A stretch of DNA of 64,000 nucleotides from the NCBI RefSeq assembly GCF_006151805.1, contig NZ_VDDA01000004.1, positions 489,612-553,611 of the forward strand, in the 5' to 3' direction. Position numbers and translations under genes: made by a program. The notes under the pieces are model-generated. The model had not been told where the DNA came from. It saw only the letters and a program-made list of their open reading frames with translations, and searched no databases. This stretch comes from Methylobacterium terricola. GTDB taxonomy: Bacteria; Pseudomonadota; Alphaproteobacteria; Rhizobiales; Beijerinckiaceae. Below are positions 33,670-42,875 of this stretch, in pieces. Positions within the stretch are counted from its first letter, which is position 1. Every line of letters starts with the position of its first letter.

Positions 33670-35229
33670 ATGCGCCGCAGGTCCGTCATCCGTCGCACGC
33701 TCAAGACCCTGCTCGGCTCCAGCGCGCTCGCCCTCGCGGCCGGCACGGCGATGGCGCAGCCGGCCGCCTCGGACCTCGTCGAGAAGGGGCGCTACCTCGC
33801 CACCGCAGGCGATTGCGTCGCCTGCCACACCGCGCCGGGCGGCAAGCCGTTCGCGGGCGGGCTCTACATCAACTTCCCGGGCGGCATCGGCAAGCTCGCG
33901 ACGCCGAACATCACCCCCGACAAGGAGACCGGCATCGGCAACTGGAGCGACGACGACTTCAAGCGCGCGATGCACCAGGGCATCAGCAAGAACGGCAGCT
34001 ATCTCTACCCGGCCTTCCCGTTCCCCTGGTACACCCGCCTCACCGACGACGATGTGGCGGCGATCAAGGCCTACCTGTTCTCCCTCGAGCCGGTGAACGC
34101 GCCGCGCAAGCCCACGGACATCGCCTTCCCGTTCAGCATCCGCGAGGGGCTGCTCGCCTGGCGCCTCGCCTTCTTCACCGAGGGCCGCTTCAAGCCGGAC
34201 CCGCAGGCGAGCGAGCAGGTCAATCGCGGCGCCTACCTGGTCGGCGGCCCGGGCCATTGCGGCGCCTGCCACAACGGCAGCAAGCTCGTCGGCGCCTCGC
34301 AATGGAGCGGCTACCTCGAGGGCGGCACGATCGACGGCTGGTACGCGCCGAACCTGTCGGGCGACGACAAGGAGGGCCTCGGCCTCTGGAACGAGGACCA
34401 GCTCTTCACCTACCTCAAGACCGGGGCGGCGCCCGGCCGGGCCGGCGTGGTCGCCGGGCCGATGCGCCAGGTGATCGAGGAGAGCCTGAGCAAGATGAGC
34501 GACGGCGACGTGCGCGCCATCGCCGCCTATCTCAAGACCCTGGCGCCGAAGCCGACCTACACGCCCGACGTGAAGTCCGACTTCAAGCAGGCCTCCGCGG
34601 CGCCGGGCGCCGACACCTACCTCAACCGCTGCGTCGCCTGTCACCGGCCGGACGGCCAGGGCATGCCGGGGGCGATCCCCGCGCTCGCCGGCAACGGCGC
34701 GGTGCTGGCCAAGGGCCCGGAGACGGTGATCCGGGTGATCCTCGGCGGCCTCGACGCCAAGGGCGAGTACGCGACCATGCCGGCGGTCGGCGTCGGCATG
34801 ACCGACGCGGAGGTGGCGGCGGTGACGAACTACGTCCGCCAGACCTTCGGCAACGAGGCGCCGCCGACCGCCGAGCCCGGCCAGGTGGCGTCCTTGCGCA
34901 AGGAGACCCAGACGATGCTCGCCGGCAATGCGCCGTGCGAGACCGTCTCGAACCCGATGCTGGCCGAGGCGCTGAAGACGGCGGATGCGGCCGGCCAGCT
35001 CAAGGACCTCAAGGCCGAGCAGATGCTGCCCCGCATCTCGACCCTTCTGCCGGCCGTGCGCCAAGCCGCTCCACAGGTGAGCTCGGCCGACCTGGTCAAC
35101 GGGTTGACGGCCACCTTCTGCCAAGTGGCGGACCACAAGGCGACCGGGCTCGACTGGCCGACGACGATCGGCAGCTTCGCGGGCGTGGTCTTCGGGCAGT
35201 TGAAGAGCCCGAGCCGGGCTGAGAAGTAA
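33670..35229 (+). CDS. Tri-heme periplasmic cytochrome c, alcohol-dehydrogenase cytochrome-subunit type
   Basis: The signal sequence (basic MRRRSVIRRTLK, hydrophobic core, AMA before QPA) directs export. Three CxxCH heme sites are seen: CVACH from Cys49, CGACH from Cys197 and CVACH from Cys321, with typical Met-ligand regions such as ATMPAVGVGM. This arrangement is that of the membrane-associated cytochrome c subunit of quinoprotein alcohol, aldehyde or gluconate dehydrogenases, which pass electrons to ubiquinone. No dehydrogenase subunit lies next to it, so its partner is unknown. The 519 residues include a C-terminal extension after the third heme domain with two more Cys that are not heme sites. 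GGAGGAAG precedes the ATG. Confidence 0.88.
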   Translation: MRRRSVIRRTLKTLLGSSALALAAGTAMAQPAASDLVEKGRYLATAGDCVACHTAPGGKPFAGGLYINFPGGIGKLATPNITPDKETGIGNWSDDDFKRAMHQGISKNGSYLYPAFPFPWYTRLTDDDVAAIKAYLFSLEPVNAPRKPTDIAFPFSIREGLLAWRLAFFTEGRFKPDPQASEQVNRGAYLVGGPGHCGACHNGSKLVGASQWSGYLEGGTIDGWYAPNLSGDDKEGLGLWNEDQLFTYLKTGAAPGRAGVVAGPMRQVIEESLSKMSDGDVRAIAAYLKTLAPKPTYTPDVKSDFKQASAAPGADTYLNRCVACHRPDGQGMPGAIPALAGNGAVLAKGPETVIRVILGGLDAKGEYATMPAVGVGMTDAEVAAVTNYVRQTFGNEAPPTAEPGQVASLRKETQTMLAGNAPCETVSNPMLAEALKTADAAGQLKDLKAEQMLPRISTLLPAVRQAAPQVSSADLVNGLTATFCQVADHKATGLDWPTTIGSFAGVVFGQLKSPSRAEK

Positions 35230-35253
35230 GTTTGTTCCTGGAGGGCCTTCGCG

Positions 35254-35440
35254 GCTCAACCCTCCCCCCTTTGCGGGGGAGGGTGGACCCTGCGTCAGCA
35301 GGGGCCGGGAGAGGGGCAGCGCGACGCTGTTCCAGCAGGCGCCCTTCATGAAGCGCGCGACCTCTCCGGAAGCGGCGTCCCCTCTCCCGGCCCGCTCCGC
35401 AGGCCACCCTCCCCCGCAGAGGGGGGGAGGGTTCTCACAC
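35254..35440. repeat. Palindromic cluster repeat, copy A
   Basis: A roughly 185-bp element has inverted ends, CTCAACCCTCCCCCCTTTGC on the left and a GGGGGGGAGGGTT end on the right, with inner CCGGGAGAGGGG and CCCCTCTCCCGG arms. It lies after the tri-heme cytochrome gene. Its internal asymmetric part matches the reverse complement of the copy at 46077-46260. No coding capacity is seen. Confidence 0.8.
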
Positions 35441-35487
35441 GCGCGGCACGCCCTGACTTTCCGATATACTATGGCAAGCTCCCCGCC

Positions 35488-35664
35488 TCACTTCGGATCC
35501 ACCCCGTGCTGCGGCCGCGGCGGACCGCCGTGGTGATCCGTGAAGCTCGAGCGCTCGCCGGTCTCCTTGGCGCGCTGGACGCGCATCCGCTGCCAGATCA
35601 GGAACAGAATCACCAGAGCGAAGGTCGTGAAGGCGAGCATGTAGATCAAGCCGGAATCGCCCAT
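35488..35664 (-). CDS. Small single-span membrane protein (58 aa) downstream of puf operon
   Basis: The ATG at 35664 follows a strong CGAGGAGG ribosome binding site spaced 9 bases. The product starts MGDSGLIYMLAFTTFALVIL, with one membrane helix through FLIW, then a basic QRMRVQRAKETGERSS and a hydrophilic end with PRPQHGVDPK. It is on the same strand as the puf genes, after the pufC terminator. I do not recognise a family; the topology resembles short accessory subunits of oxidases or light-harvesting complexes, which is inference only. Confidence 0.65.
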   Translation of the reverse strand: MGDSGLIYMLAFTTFALVILFLIWQRMRVQRAKETGERSSFTDHHGGPPRPQHGVDPK

Positions 35665-35975
35665 TGGTCGTTACCTCCTCGTAGAATGCCCTCATGGAGC
35701 CAAGGCTCACGGGGCGCGGTTGACGGGCGCATGGGCAGCAGGGCGCCATCGCACGTGTCAATCCAACTCCTCGAACCTGCCGATATGCCGATGCGGCAAA
35801 TCGCCGTGAGATAATGCCACGATCATCGCCATGGCGGCGGGCCTTGGACACAGCCCGATTGCGAGCAATCGATTGCGCATCATCGTTCCAGAAGTACGAG
35901 ACGCTCCGGTTCCTCTCGGAACCGGAGCGTCTTATGGCGGCGGCCGTGGGGACGCGCGCTGCATGGGCGTCGACG
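35665..35975. other. Intergenic region between pufC and the 58-residue membrane gene
   Basis: This 311-bp stretch holds the strong pufC hairpin (35899-35932). It also has a TTGACA box on the minus strand at 35761-35756, which could be the -35 of the 58-residue gene or a half PpsR site. No gene is seen in it. Confidence 0.6.
35899..35932 (-). terminator. Strong hairpin after pufC
   Basis: A perfect 15-bp stem (AGACGCTCCGGTTCC paired with GGAACCGGAGCGTCT) with a 4-base loop lies 44 bp past the pufC stop. On the minus strand it is followed by CGTACTTCT, a poor U-tract. It is the most evident terminator or 3' stabiliser of the crtEF-bch-puf superoperon. Confidence 0.8.
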
Positions 35976-37022
35976 CTACTTGGTCTCCGGCATCGGCACC
36001 CCGGCGAGCTCCGGGTAGTCCTTGAGCATCTGTGCCCCGTTGAGGGGCTTCGCCAGGCCCTGGTGGCAGGTGGTGCAGTTGGCCTTCGGGGGATCGCCCT
36101 CGGGTCCGAGCCGGGCCTCGGGCAGGGCCGGGGTCAGTGGTTCGATGAAGTTGCCGTTGATGTCGCGCACCATCCGGATGCCGTGCCAGGCGGTGACGCG
36201 CTTCGGGGTGCTCTCCTCCCAGGAGAAGAAGGCGCGGCTGTTGTGGCAGAAGGTGCAGTTGACCCCGAGGCCCTCCGCCATGTGGATCATCAGGGCGTAG
36301 GTCTTCTCGGTGGTCTGGATCGGCTTCGACGGGCTTGTCGGCAGGGCCGTCCGGGCCGCGACCCGGATGGCGTTCTGGTCGACGTCCTTGTCGTCCAGCA
36401 GCCCCTGGAACGGGTCGTAGTTGAGCGAGGTCAGGCCGGCCTCGGGTGCCGGGTGGTTCTGGCCGCCGTCGCGGGCGGCAAAGCCCCGGGCGTGCGGGGG
36501 CCCGGGATTGTCGTACCAGACCGCCTTCGGAACCGGGTTTCCGCGGTGGCAGGTGTAGCAGGTCACGCCGGTCTGCCCGACATGGTTCTTCCAGTCCGCG
36601 TTGATGTGGCGGACCATCCGGAGCATCGAGCGCGCCACGGTCTTGGCGTAGACGCTGTCGTCGGCCATGTTCTCGACGTTGTGGCAATAGGCGCAGCCCT
36701 GCTCGGGGGCGACCCACTCGGTGATCGAGGCCATGACCCGGTTGAACTGGTCGGTCGAGAGGTCGGTCAGGACCTTGACGTTCTGGTAGGCCTGGGTGGC
36801 GAGTTCGCCGCCGGGCGGGACCGGGTCCTGCGGCGCCGGCGCGGCGTTCTCGCCGAGCTTGACGGCCAGCGTGCGGGGATTCTGCACCTGCACCATGCCG
36901 GTGCCGCGAAAGCCCGTCTGCTCGGAGCGGACCGGGGGCCGCTCCCAGCCCGCGGTGCCGAACATCGCGCCGGTGAGCAGAACCGCCACCACGACGCCGA
37001 GGATCTGGAGCGCGAGCTTCAT
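35976..37022 (-). CDS. pufC: Reaction-centre tetraheme cytochrome c subunit
   Basis: PufC re-reduces the photo-oxidised special pair. Four CxxCH sites are seen starting at Cys110 (CAYCH), Cys155 (CYTCH), Cys256 (CTFCH) and Cys316 (CTTCH), with Met ligands in the preceding helices ([19 protein letters not shown]). The N-terminus is an uncleaved or lipid-type membrane segment ([20 protein letters not shown]) without an obvious lipobox Cys. The length is 348 residues. ATG at 37022 overlaps the pufM stop (ATGA). It is the last gene of the puf operon. Confidence 0.96.
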   Translation of the reverse strand: MKLALQILGVVVAVLLTGAMFGTAGWERPPVRSEQTGFRGTGMVQVQNPRTLAVKLGENAAPAPQDPVPPGGELATQAYQNVKVLTDLSTDQFNRVMASITEWVAPEQGCAYCHNVENMADDSVYAKTVARSMLRMVRHINADWKNHVGQTGVTCYTCHRGNPVPKAVWYDNPGPPHARGFAARDGGQNHPAPEAGLTSLNYDPFQGLLDDKDVDQNAIRVAARTALPTSPSKPIQTTEKTYALMIHMAEGLGVNCTFCHNSRAFFSWEESTPKRVTAWHGIRMVRDINGNFIEPLTPALPEARLGPEGDPPKANCTTCHQGLAKPLNGAQMLKDYPELAGVPMPETK

Positions 37023-37999
37023 GGCGTGCCTCCCGGGCTGGCGAGCGGATCCACCACCGGGCCGTAGATCTGCGGGTAGTGCGGCGCGACCCCGTGCTTG
37101 ACCGCCCAGAGGTACCAGTTGTCGACGACCGTGCCGGTGAGCAGGATGCCGATGCCGCCGGTGAGCGTGGTCAGGAACGCGAACCACCACAGCCAGCGAT
37201 GGACCGATTCCATCGTGGCGTTGAACCCCATGGTCCAGCGCCAGAACAGGGCGGCGCGCTCGGTGGCCGTCCCGCGATCGACGATCTGCTCGATCTCGCG
37301 CTCGCCGCCGTAGCGGCTCACCGCCAGGATGGTCGCGCCGTGCATGGCGAACAGCATCGTCGACCCGTACAGGAAGACGATCGAGAGCATGTGGAACGGG
37401 TTGTAGAACAGGTTGCCGTAGCGCAGCGAGAACGCCGCGGTCCAATCGAGGTGCGGGAAGATGCCGAACGGCACCGCCTCGCTCCAGCTCCCCATCAGGA
37501 TCGGCCGGATGAAGCCGAGCACCAGGTAGAGCCAGATCGCCGAGGCGAAGGCCCAGGGCACGTGATAGCCCATGCCGAGGGCCCGGGCGCGCCGGAACAG
37601 CCGCACCCACCAGAGCAGGATCGAGGCGGTGAGGAAGAAGCCGGCGAGCAGCCACCACCCGCCCTCGGCGAGCGGCGGCAGGATCTTGAGCCCGTATTCG
37701 GGTCGGGGCGGTTCGAGGGCGAGCCAGGGCAGCTGGCGGATGAACTGGATCGGGTCCCAGTTCACCGAAGCCCACATGTTGAGGCCGATGATCTCGATGG
37801 CGATGAAGCCGCTCGCCAGCGACAGCGTGCCGAGGGTGCCGAGATAGATCGGGCCGATCTGGGCGTTGCCGACGAGGCCGGCGAGGTAGTTGAAGCCGCC
37901 CTTGCCGACGCGGTTCTCGATCTCCGGGATCTCGACGCCGGCCTCGGGGTGGAGCGGATGGACCTGAACCTGGGTGTAGATGTTCTGGTAATACCCCAT
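37019..37999 (-). CDS. pufM: Reaction-centre M subunit
   Basis: PufM forms with PufL the core that binds bacteriochlorophylls, bacteriopheophytins, QA and the non-heme iron. Five membrane helices are visible; conserved parts include [22 protein letters not shown] with the iron- and pigment-ligating His, and [17 protein letters not shown]. The 326-residue length includes a C-terminal extension toward PufC. It starts 60 bp after pufL. Confidence 0.97.
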   Translation of the reverse strand: MGYYQNIYTQVQVHPLHPEAGVEIPEIENRVGKGGFNYLAGLVGNAQIGPIYLGTLGTLSLASGFIAIEIIGLNMWASVNWDPIQFIRQLPWLALEPPRPEYGLKILPPLAEGGWWLLAGFFLTASILLWWVRLFRRARALGMGYHVPWAFASAIWLYLVLGFIRPILMGSWSEAVPFGIFPHLDWTAAFSLRYGNLFYNPFHMLSIVFLYGSTMLFAMHGATILAVSRYGGEREIEQIVDRGTATERAALFWRWTMGFNATMESVHRWLWWFAFLTTLTGGIGILLTGTVVDNWYLWAVKHGVAPHYPQIYGPVVDPLASPGGTP

Positions 38000-38059
38000 G
38001 GCGGCGGATGCCTTCTGAAGGGTGGTCGCTCGAACGCAGCAGGAAACCGGAGCAGGAAC

Positions 38060-38884
38060 TCAGCGCCAGATCGGCAGGCTCAGCCACCAGCCCCACCATT
38101 CGGGCCAGCCGCGGGTCCAGAACGGGCCGCTGATGACGATGCAGACGGCGCTCCAGAACCCGGCCGAGAGGGCGAGGAACAGGCCCAGCCGGTGGATGCC
38201 GATCGTCCCGATCGAGTAGCCGATCGTGTCGCGGAAGAAGGTGTCCTCGTGCTCGGGCGTCTTGACCACCTCGCCCTTCGGCGGGTTGGTCGAGGACAGG
38301 ATCAGCGAGCCGTGCAGCGACAGCGCGAAGGTCGTCGTGAAGAAGAACGTCACGGCGAGCATGTGCGCCGGGTTGTAATGGAAGTGGAGATACTGGTAGC
38401 CGACGTTCGACACCCAATCGAGGTGGCTCAGGATCCCGTACGGAAAGCCGTGACCCCAGGCGCCCATCAGGAACGGGCGGACCACCACCAGGGTCACGTA
38501 GGCGAAGATCGCCACACCGAAGGCGACCGGCACGTGGTAGCCGATGCCGAGCTTGCGGCAGATCTCGACCTCGCGCAGGGCCCAGCAGGAGAAGGACCCG
38601 ACGGCGCAGAAGGTGATGATCTGCCACAGCCCACCCTCGCGGAGGGGGGCGAGCGCCAGCCCGTATTTCAGGTCGGGCGGCGCGATGTTGATCTGCCAGA
38701 TGTTCCAGGTCGGCCCGAGCGCGGCGCCCCAGACGATCAGGCCGGTGCCGAGCAGGGTGAAGAACAGCCCGAGCACCCCGAAGAAGCCGACGTAGAACGG
38801 TCCGACCCAGAAATCGAACAGGTCGCCGCCGAGCAGCGTGCCGCCGCGGACCCGGTATTTGCGCTCGAAATTCAGCATGGCCAT
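38060..38884 (-). CDS. pufL: Reaction-centre L subunit
   Basis: PufL is the L subunit of the type-2 reaction centre. The start [20 protein letters not shown] and the special-pair helix [20 protein letters not shown] with its His are conserved, as is [10 protein letters not shown]. Five membrane helices and a length of 274 residues are as expected. A 123-bp gap with a hairpin separates it from pufA. Confidence 0.97.
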   Translation of the reverse strand: MAMLNFERKYRVRGGTLLGGDLFDFWVGPFYVGFFGVLGLFFTLLGTGLIVWGAALGPTWNIWQINIAPPDLKYGLALAPLREGGLWQIITFCAVGSFSCWALREVEICRKLGIGYHVPVAFGVAIFAYVTLVVVRPFLMGAWGHGFPYGILSHLDWVSNVGYQYLHFHYNPAHMLAVTFFFTTTFALSLHGSLILSSTNPPKGEVVKTPEHEDTFFRDTIGYSIGTIGIHRLGLFLALSAGFWSAVCIVISGPFWTRGWPEWWGWWLSLPIWR

Positions 38885-38957
38885 GGGCGCGGCCCTCCCC
38901 GTCCGCGGTGAAAGCGTGGTGGCCGCGGGCGGGGCGTCAGGTCCGTCCGCGGTGCGA

Positions 38958-38980
38958 GGGCGCCCGGGGCAAGGGTGCCC
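38958..38980 (-). promoter_or_regulatory. Intercistronic hairpin between pufA and pufL
   Basis: On the minus strand GGGCACCC and GGGCGCCC form an 8-bp stem with one mismatch around a 7-base loop. In Rhodobacter, hairpins at this place protect the pufBA message from 3' decay and give more LH1 than reaction-centre message; the same role is inferred here. Confidence 0.6.
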
Positions 38981-39007
38981 GGAGATGGGCGTCCGGTCCG
39001 CCGGCCG

Positions 39008-39196
39008 TCAGGTCGGCAGGACGAGGCTCTGGGGGATTTCCGCCTTCTTCGCCGCCGGGCCCTCCAGCCAGTTGAACCGGTTGGTGCTGAGCAGGATGAA
39101 GTGGATCAGGAGCGCCAGCACGAACAGGAAGGTGAACAGGGCCACCAGCGTGCGGCGCGGGTCGAACAGCAGCCAGACCTTGTGCATGTTGGTCAT
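39008..39196 (-). CDS. pufA: Light-harvesting 1 alpha polypeptide
   Basis: LH1 alpha is a single-span antenna subunit. The start [19 protein letters not shown] is the family's, and the bacteriochlorophyll-binding His is in [18 protein letters not shown]. The length is 62 residues. The ATG at 39196 has GAGGATGG upstream, and it begins 7 bp after pufB. Confidence 0.96.
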   Translation of the reverse strand: MTNMHKVWLLFDPRRTLVALFTFLFVLALLIHFILLSTNRFNWLEGPAAKKAEIPQSLVLPT

Positions 39197-39203
39197 TCCA
39201 TCC

Positions 39204-39434
39204 TCACGAGATGAAGGGCAGGAGACTGGTGGCGGCGACCTTCACGCCGCTCTCCAGGGCGGAATAGCCGTTGGGCCCGGGCAGCCAGGGCCGCCACAGC
39301 CAGACGAGGAAATGCGCGACGACCGCGATCGCCGTGAAGATGATGAAGCTGGTGACGAAGATGCCGTGGAACTCCTTCGCCTCCTCTTCGGTGAGTCCTG
39401 ACAGTACGCTGGGTTTGTCCATGCCGTTGGCCAT
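39204..39434 (-). CDS. pufB: Light-harvesting 1 beta polypeptide
   Basis: LH1 beta carries the typical [19 protein letters not shown] cytoplasmic part and the membrane helix [20 protein letters not shown] with the ligating His. The 76-residue length is longer than usual because of a periplasmic tail after [13 protein letters not shown] precedes the ATG at 39434. It is the first structural gene after pufQ. Confidence 0.95.
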   Translation of the reverse strand: MANGMDKPSVLSGLTEEEAKEFHGIFVTSFIIFTAIAVVAHFLVWLWRPWLPGPNGYSALESGVKVAATSLLPFIS

Positions 39435-39456
39435 TGCCGAACCTCCGGATGCGGAT

Positions 39457-39478
39457 CCGCGCGGGGGCTCCCGCGCGG
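39457..39478 (-). promoter_or_regulatory. Hairpin 1 between pufQ and pufB
   Basis: CCGCGCGGG and CCCGCGCGG form a perfect 9-bp stem with a 4-base loop, 22 bp before pufB. It may stabilise the 5' end of a processed pufBA message. Confidence 0.6.
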
Positions 39479-39509
39479 GTTTGCCCGGCCGCGACGGACG
39501 GGCGGTCTC

Positions 39510-39532
39510 TCCGCCGCCGGTGCGGCGGCGGA
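39510..39532 (-). promoter_or_regulatory. Hairpin 2 between pufQ and pufB
   Basis: TCCGCCGCC and GGCGGCGGA form a 9-bp stem with a 5-base loop, 31 bp past the pufQ stop. With hairpin 1 it makes a tandem structure in the 129-bp pufQ-pufB gap, where puf messages are commonly processed. Confidence 0.55.
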
Positions 39533-39563
39533 AACTCGGCCCCGGGAGGGGAAGGGACGGGCC

Positions 39564-39788
39564 CTACCCCATGAAGGCGAAGGGAATCGCCGAGAGCGCC
39601 ATCGCCCGCGCCTCGCCGAAGACCGAGCGGCGGGGCATCGGCGCAGCCGCGCCGGGGCGCAGGCGCTGCAGCACGGCAGCGACGAGGAAGACCGGGTAGG
39701 TCGCCGCCAGGATGGCCCGGAATTGGACCGCCTCCGAACGGGACCGCGACACCGTGACGAACGGACGGGATAGGGTCTCGGCTCTCAT
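39564..39788 (-). CDS. pufQ: PufQ, puf-operon regulatory/assembly protein
   Basis: PufQ is a short single-span protein encoded before pufBA, required for normal bacteriochlorophyll and complex formation. This 74-residue product has one membrane segment (QFRAILAATYPVFLVAAVLQ RL) and the C-terminal motif FGEARAMALSAIPFAFMG, matching the family's SVFxEARxxAxxxxPxAFMG ending. ATG at 39788 has GGGAGGAG upstream. It follows bchZ by 92 bp. Confidence 0.85.
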   Translation of the reverse strand: MRAETLSRPFVTVSRSRSEAVQFRAILAATYPVFLVAAVLQRLRPGAAAPMPRRSVFGEARAMALSAIPFAFMG

Positions 39789-39880
39789 GACGTCTGGTCT
39801 CCTCCCTGCTCGCGCTCCTCCGCGAGGCGTCTCGACGGGACCGGCGCTGAGCGGATGCCGCGCCGGCTGGCACGGCCCGG

Positions 39881-41341
39881 TCAGGCCGCAGCGAGCGCGG
39901 CGCGGGCGCGCTCGACGTAGAGGTCGGTCACCCGCTCGGCTCCGGCCCGGGCCGCCTCGCGCTCGGCGGCGTCGCGCAGGCGCTTGGCGAAGGAGATCCG
40001 CACCAGGACCGGGCTTTCCTCCACCGAGGCGTCGAGGCGCCGGCGGGCCTCGTCGTCCCACGGGAGTGCGCGATGGGCGCGGGCCGGCGTCGCCTCGACG
40101 GCGTCCATGTCGCGGGACAGCGGCAGGATGTGGAAGAGCGCGTCGAACAGCGCGTTGCAGACCTCCTGGACCAGGTAGGTCGCGCCCGAATAGCCCATGA
40201 ACGGCGTGCCGGTGTGCCGCCGCACCACGGCGCCGGGAAACGAGGCCGGGATGTACACCGCCCTCCCCCCGGTCTCGGCGAGATACAGGCGCTCGTTGTA
40301 GGAACCGAACAGGACGAGCGGCGGCGTCTCGCGAATGGCGGTGCGCACCGCCGCGTTGTCGGGCTTGGCGCCGGCCTTGCGCGAGAATGCGAACCGGCAG
40401 GGCAGGCCCATCTCGTCCTGGAGGAAGTTCCGGAGGCCGCGGGCATAGGTGTCGGTCGCCACCACCCCGAAGCTCGCCGAGGCGAAGAAGTCCTGCGTCA
40501 CCGAGCGCCACAGGTCCCACAGGGGCTTCAGCGTCGTGTGCTTCTCCCGCTCGATGAAGGGCTCGGGATCGAGGCCAAGGATTTCTCCCAGGACCCGTAG
40601 GAACTTGGTGGTGCTGTGCACGCCGATCGGCGCCTGGAGGTAGGGCCGGTCGAGCGCTTCGCAGAGCAGCCGCCCGAACTCGCGGTAGAGGCAGATATTG
40701 GCGTCGGCCTCGACGAGGCGCGGGATGTCGGCGAGGTGGGTGCCGAGGGGAAAGACCAGGTTCACCTCGGCGCCGATGCCCTCGACGAGGCGTCGGATCT
40801 CGGCGAGGTCGGAGGGCATGTTGAAGGTGCCGTAGGCCGGGCCGATCAGGTTGACCCGCGGCTTGACCCCCGGCGCCCGCTCCGGCCGGGGCGGGATCAC
40901 GCCTTTCCTGGCCGCTTTCTTGGCGCCGTATTCGTGCCAGAGCCAGGACAGGGCGCGGTCGGCGGCCTGCCACTGGTCCTCGTCGATGGTGCGGGGCAGG
41001 AAGCGCTGGAGATTGGTGCCTTCCGGCGTGACGCCGCCGCCGATCATCTCGGCGATCGACCCGGTGACGACGACGCTCGGCTGCGCCGGGTCGAGGGTGG
41101 CGTGGGCGCGGCGCATCGCGCCCTCGGTGCCGTGGCGGCCCAGTTCCTCCTCGGCCAGGCCCGTGACGACGATCGGCAATTCATGCGGCGGCAGCGCGTC
41201 GGTGTAGTGCAGCACCGAGGTCACCGGCAGGTTCTCGCAGCCGACGGGACCGTCGATGACCACCTGCAGGCCCTTCACCGCGGTGAAGACGTAGACGGCA
41301 CCCCAGTAGCCGCCGGCGCGGTCGTGATCGAGGACGAGCAT
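39881..41341 (-). CDS. bchZ: Chlorophyllide a oxidoreductase subunit BchZ
   Basis: BchZ is the NifK-like subunit of chlorophyllide a reductase, which reduces ring B. Cys ligation is seen in [19 protein letters not shown] near the N-terminus, followed by [12 protein letters not shown] and [12 protein letters not shown]. The 486-residue length is normal. Its ATG overlaps the bchY stop by one base (TGATG). Confidence 0.96.
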   Translation of the reverse strand: MLVLDHDRAGGYWGAVYVFTAVKGLQVVIDGPVGCENLPVTSVLHYTDALPPHELPIVVTGLAEEELGRHGTEGAMRRAHATLDPAQPSVVVTGSIAEMIGGGVTPEGTNLQRFLPRTIDEDQWQAADRALSWLWHEYGAKKAARKGVIPPRPERAPGVKPRVNLIGPAYGTFNMPSDLAEIRRLVEGIGAEVNLVFPLGTHLADIPRLVEADANICLYREFGRLLCEALDRPYLQAPIGVHSTTKFLRVLGEILGLDPEPFIEREKHTTLKPLWDLWRSVTQDFFASASFGVVATDTYARGLRNFLQDEMGLPCRFAFSRKAGAKPDNAAVRTAIRETPPLVLFGSYNERLYLAETGGRAVYIPASFPGAVVRRHTGTPFMGYSGATYLVQEVCNALFDALFHILPLSRDMDAVEATPARAHRALPWDDEARRRLDASVEESPVLVRISFAKRLRDAAEREAARAGAERVTDLYVERARAALAAA

Positions 41342-42873
41342 CAGGCCATCTCCCCGATCGGCTTTTCCGGCGCGGGCCGCGTCACGGCGGCGCGCTTCCT
41401 CGGCACGTCCTCCCAGATGCCGGCGGCGTGGCCCTCGCCGACGCCGGCGAAGAACGACCGCATGGCGGCGAACCGCTCTCCTTGCGCCATGGCGCCGTTG
41501 ACGACCTGCGCCAGGGAGCCGGCACCGGCGACGCCCATCAGCGGACGGGCCGAGATCAGGTTGGTGAAGTAGAGGGCCGGAATCGCCCTCTCCTTGGCCT
41601 TCTGCACCACCGGGGTGGTGCCGATGGCGAGATCAGGCCCGAATTCCTCGACCGCCGCGAGGTCCTGCTCGAGGGAGGCCCGGAACTGCACCCGGCAGCC
41701 CCGCGCCGCGAGCCAGTCGCGGTCGATCTCGGACATCGCCGTGCGCGGGCAGGCGGTGCCGACGTAAGGCACCTCGGCGCCGCTCTCGACGAGGAGGCGG
41801 GCCACCAGCAGCTCCGAGCCTTCGTAGCCGGTCAGCGTGATCCGGCCGCGGATCGGGTTGGCCGCGAGCGCAGCCCGGATCGCCGGCAGGAACCGGTTCT
41901 TGGCCGCCGCGACGGCGGCGGGCGCGACGCCGCAAGCATCGCCGATCGCGTCGAGCCAGGCCGCCGTGCCGTCATGGCCGACCGGGGCGGAGGCGACCGC
42001 CGGGCGGCCCGCCGCCGCGAACTCGCGTAAGCACGCGGTGTAGAACGGGTGGATCGCCGCCACGGCCGTGCAGTCGAGCGCGGCGTAGAGCTCGCGCCAT
42101 TCCCGCGTCGGCACGACCGGCCCGGTCGCGAGCCCGAGCGGTTCGAGCAGCGCGCCGATCTGCATCGGATCGGCCGGGAACATCTCGCCCAGCAGCGCGA
42201 CCGTCGGGCGCGCGCCGCGGCCTTGGCGCGGCGCCGCGACCGGGCCCTGCTCCACCTCGGCGCGGGCGACCTTCAGCATCGCGCCGGCGAGCACGTCCTT
42301 GGCCTCGGCATGGGTCGGCACGCCGAAGCCCGGCACGTCGATGCCGATGATGCGCACCCCGTCGATCTCCCGCGGCAGCAGCCGCAGCGGCACGCCGGAG
42401 GCGGTGGGGACGCAGAGGTTGATGACGACCACAGCATCGTGCAGCGCCGGGTCGGCGGTCGCGTGGACCGCGTCGCGGATGTCCTCGAACAGCTTGCCGG
42501 TGACCAGGGTCTCGGAGTTGAACGGCACGTAGCCGACGGTCCGGCGCGCGCCGTAGAAATGCGACGTGAAGGTGAGGCCGTAGACGCAGCAGGCCGAGCC
42601 CGACAGGATCGTGGCGGTGCGGCGCATCCTGAGGCCCACCCGGAGCGAGCCGAAGGCCGGGCACATGCTCTGCGGCTGGTCGTGCGGGCCGGTGGGGTAG
42701 TCGCGCTTCAGCGCGTCCAGGGTCTCGCCCATCCCGGCGGCCTGCGCCGCGCGGGCCATCGTCTCCTTGCCGGAATGGCAGCCGAGCCCGTCCTGGCGCG
42801 TCGCCTCCAGGTTGACCGGCGCGTCGACGGGTGTCCGGGCTCGCAGGGCTGCGAGGTCGAGGGAGGCGCCCAT
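41341..42873 (-). CDS. bchY: Chlorophyllide a oxidoreductase subunit BchY
   Basis: BchY is the NifD-like partner of BchZ. Cys ligands for the intersubunit cluster are visible in [26 protein letters not shown] and [19 protein letters not shown]. The C-terminal part has [19 protein letters not shown]. The length is 510 residues. ATG at 42873 lies 2 bp past the bchX stop; the frame is open further upstream but has no better start. Confidence 0.95.
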   Translation of the reverse strand: MGASLDLAALRARTPVDAPVNLEATRQDGLGCHSGKETMARAAQAAGMGETLDALKRDYPTGPHDQPQSMCPAFGSLRVGLRMRRTATILSGSACCVYGLTFTSHFYGARRTVGYVPFNSETLVTGKLFEDIRDAVHATADPALHDAVVVINLCVPTASGVPLRLLPREIDGVRIIGIDVPGFGVPTHAEAKDVLAGAMLKVARAEVEQGPVAAPRQGRGARPTVALLGEMFPADPMQIGALLEPLGLATGPVVPTREWRELYAALDCTAVAAIHPFYTACLREFAAAGRPAVASAPVGHDGTAAWLDAIGDACGVAPAAVAAAKNRFLPAIRAALAANPIRGRITLTGYEGSELLVARLLVESGAEVPYVGTACPRTAMSEIDRDWLAARGCRVQFRASLEQDLAAVEEFGPDLAIGTTPVVQKAKERAIPALYFTNLISARPLMGVAGAGSLAQVVNGAMAQGERFAAMRSFFAGVGEGHAAGIWEDVPRKRAAVTRPAPEKPIGEMA

Positions 42874-42875
42874 GG

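Noticed and set aside
35756-35773. PpsR site in front of the 58-residue gene
   Set aside because: Only one half (TGTCAATCC) matches; the other half lacks ACA. It may simply be a -35 box.
39435-39880. pufX or other extra puf gene
   Set aside because: Only PufQ is found between bchZ and pufB, and no short membrane frame with a ribosome binding site lies between pufM and pufC.
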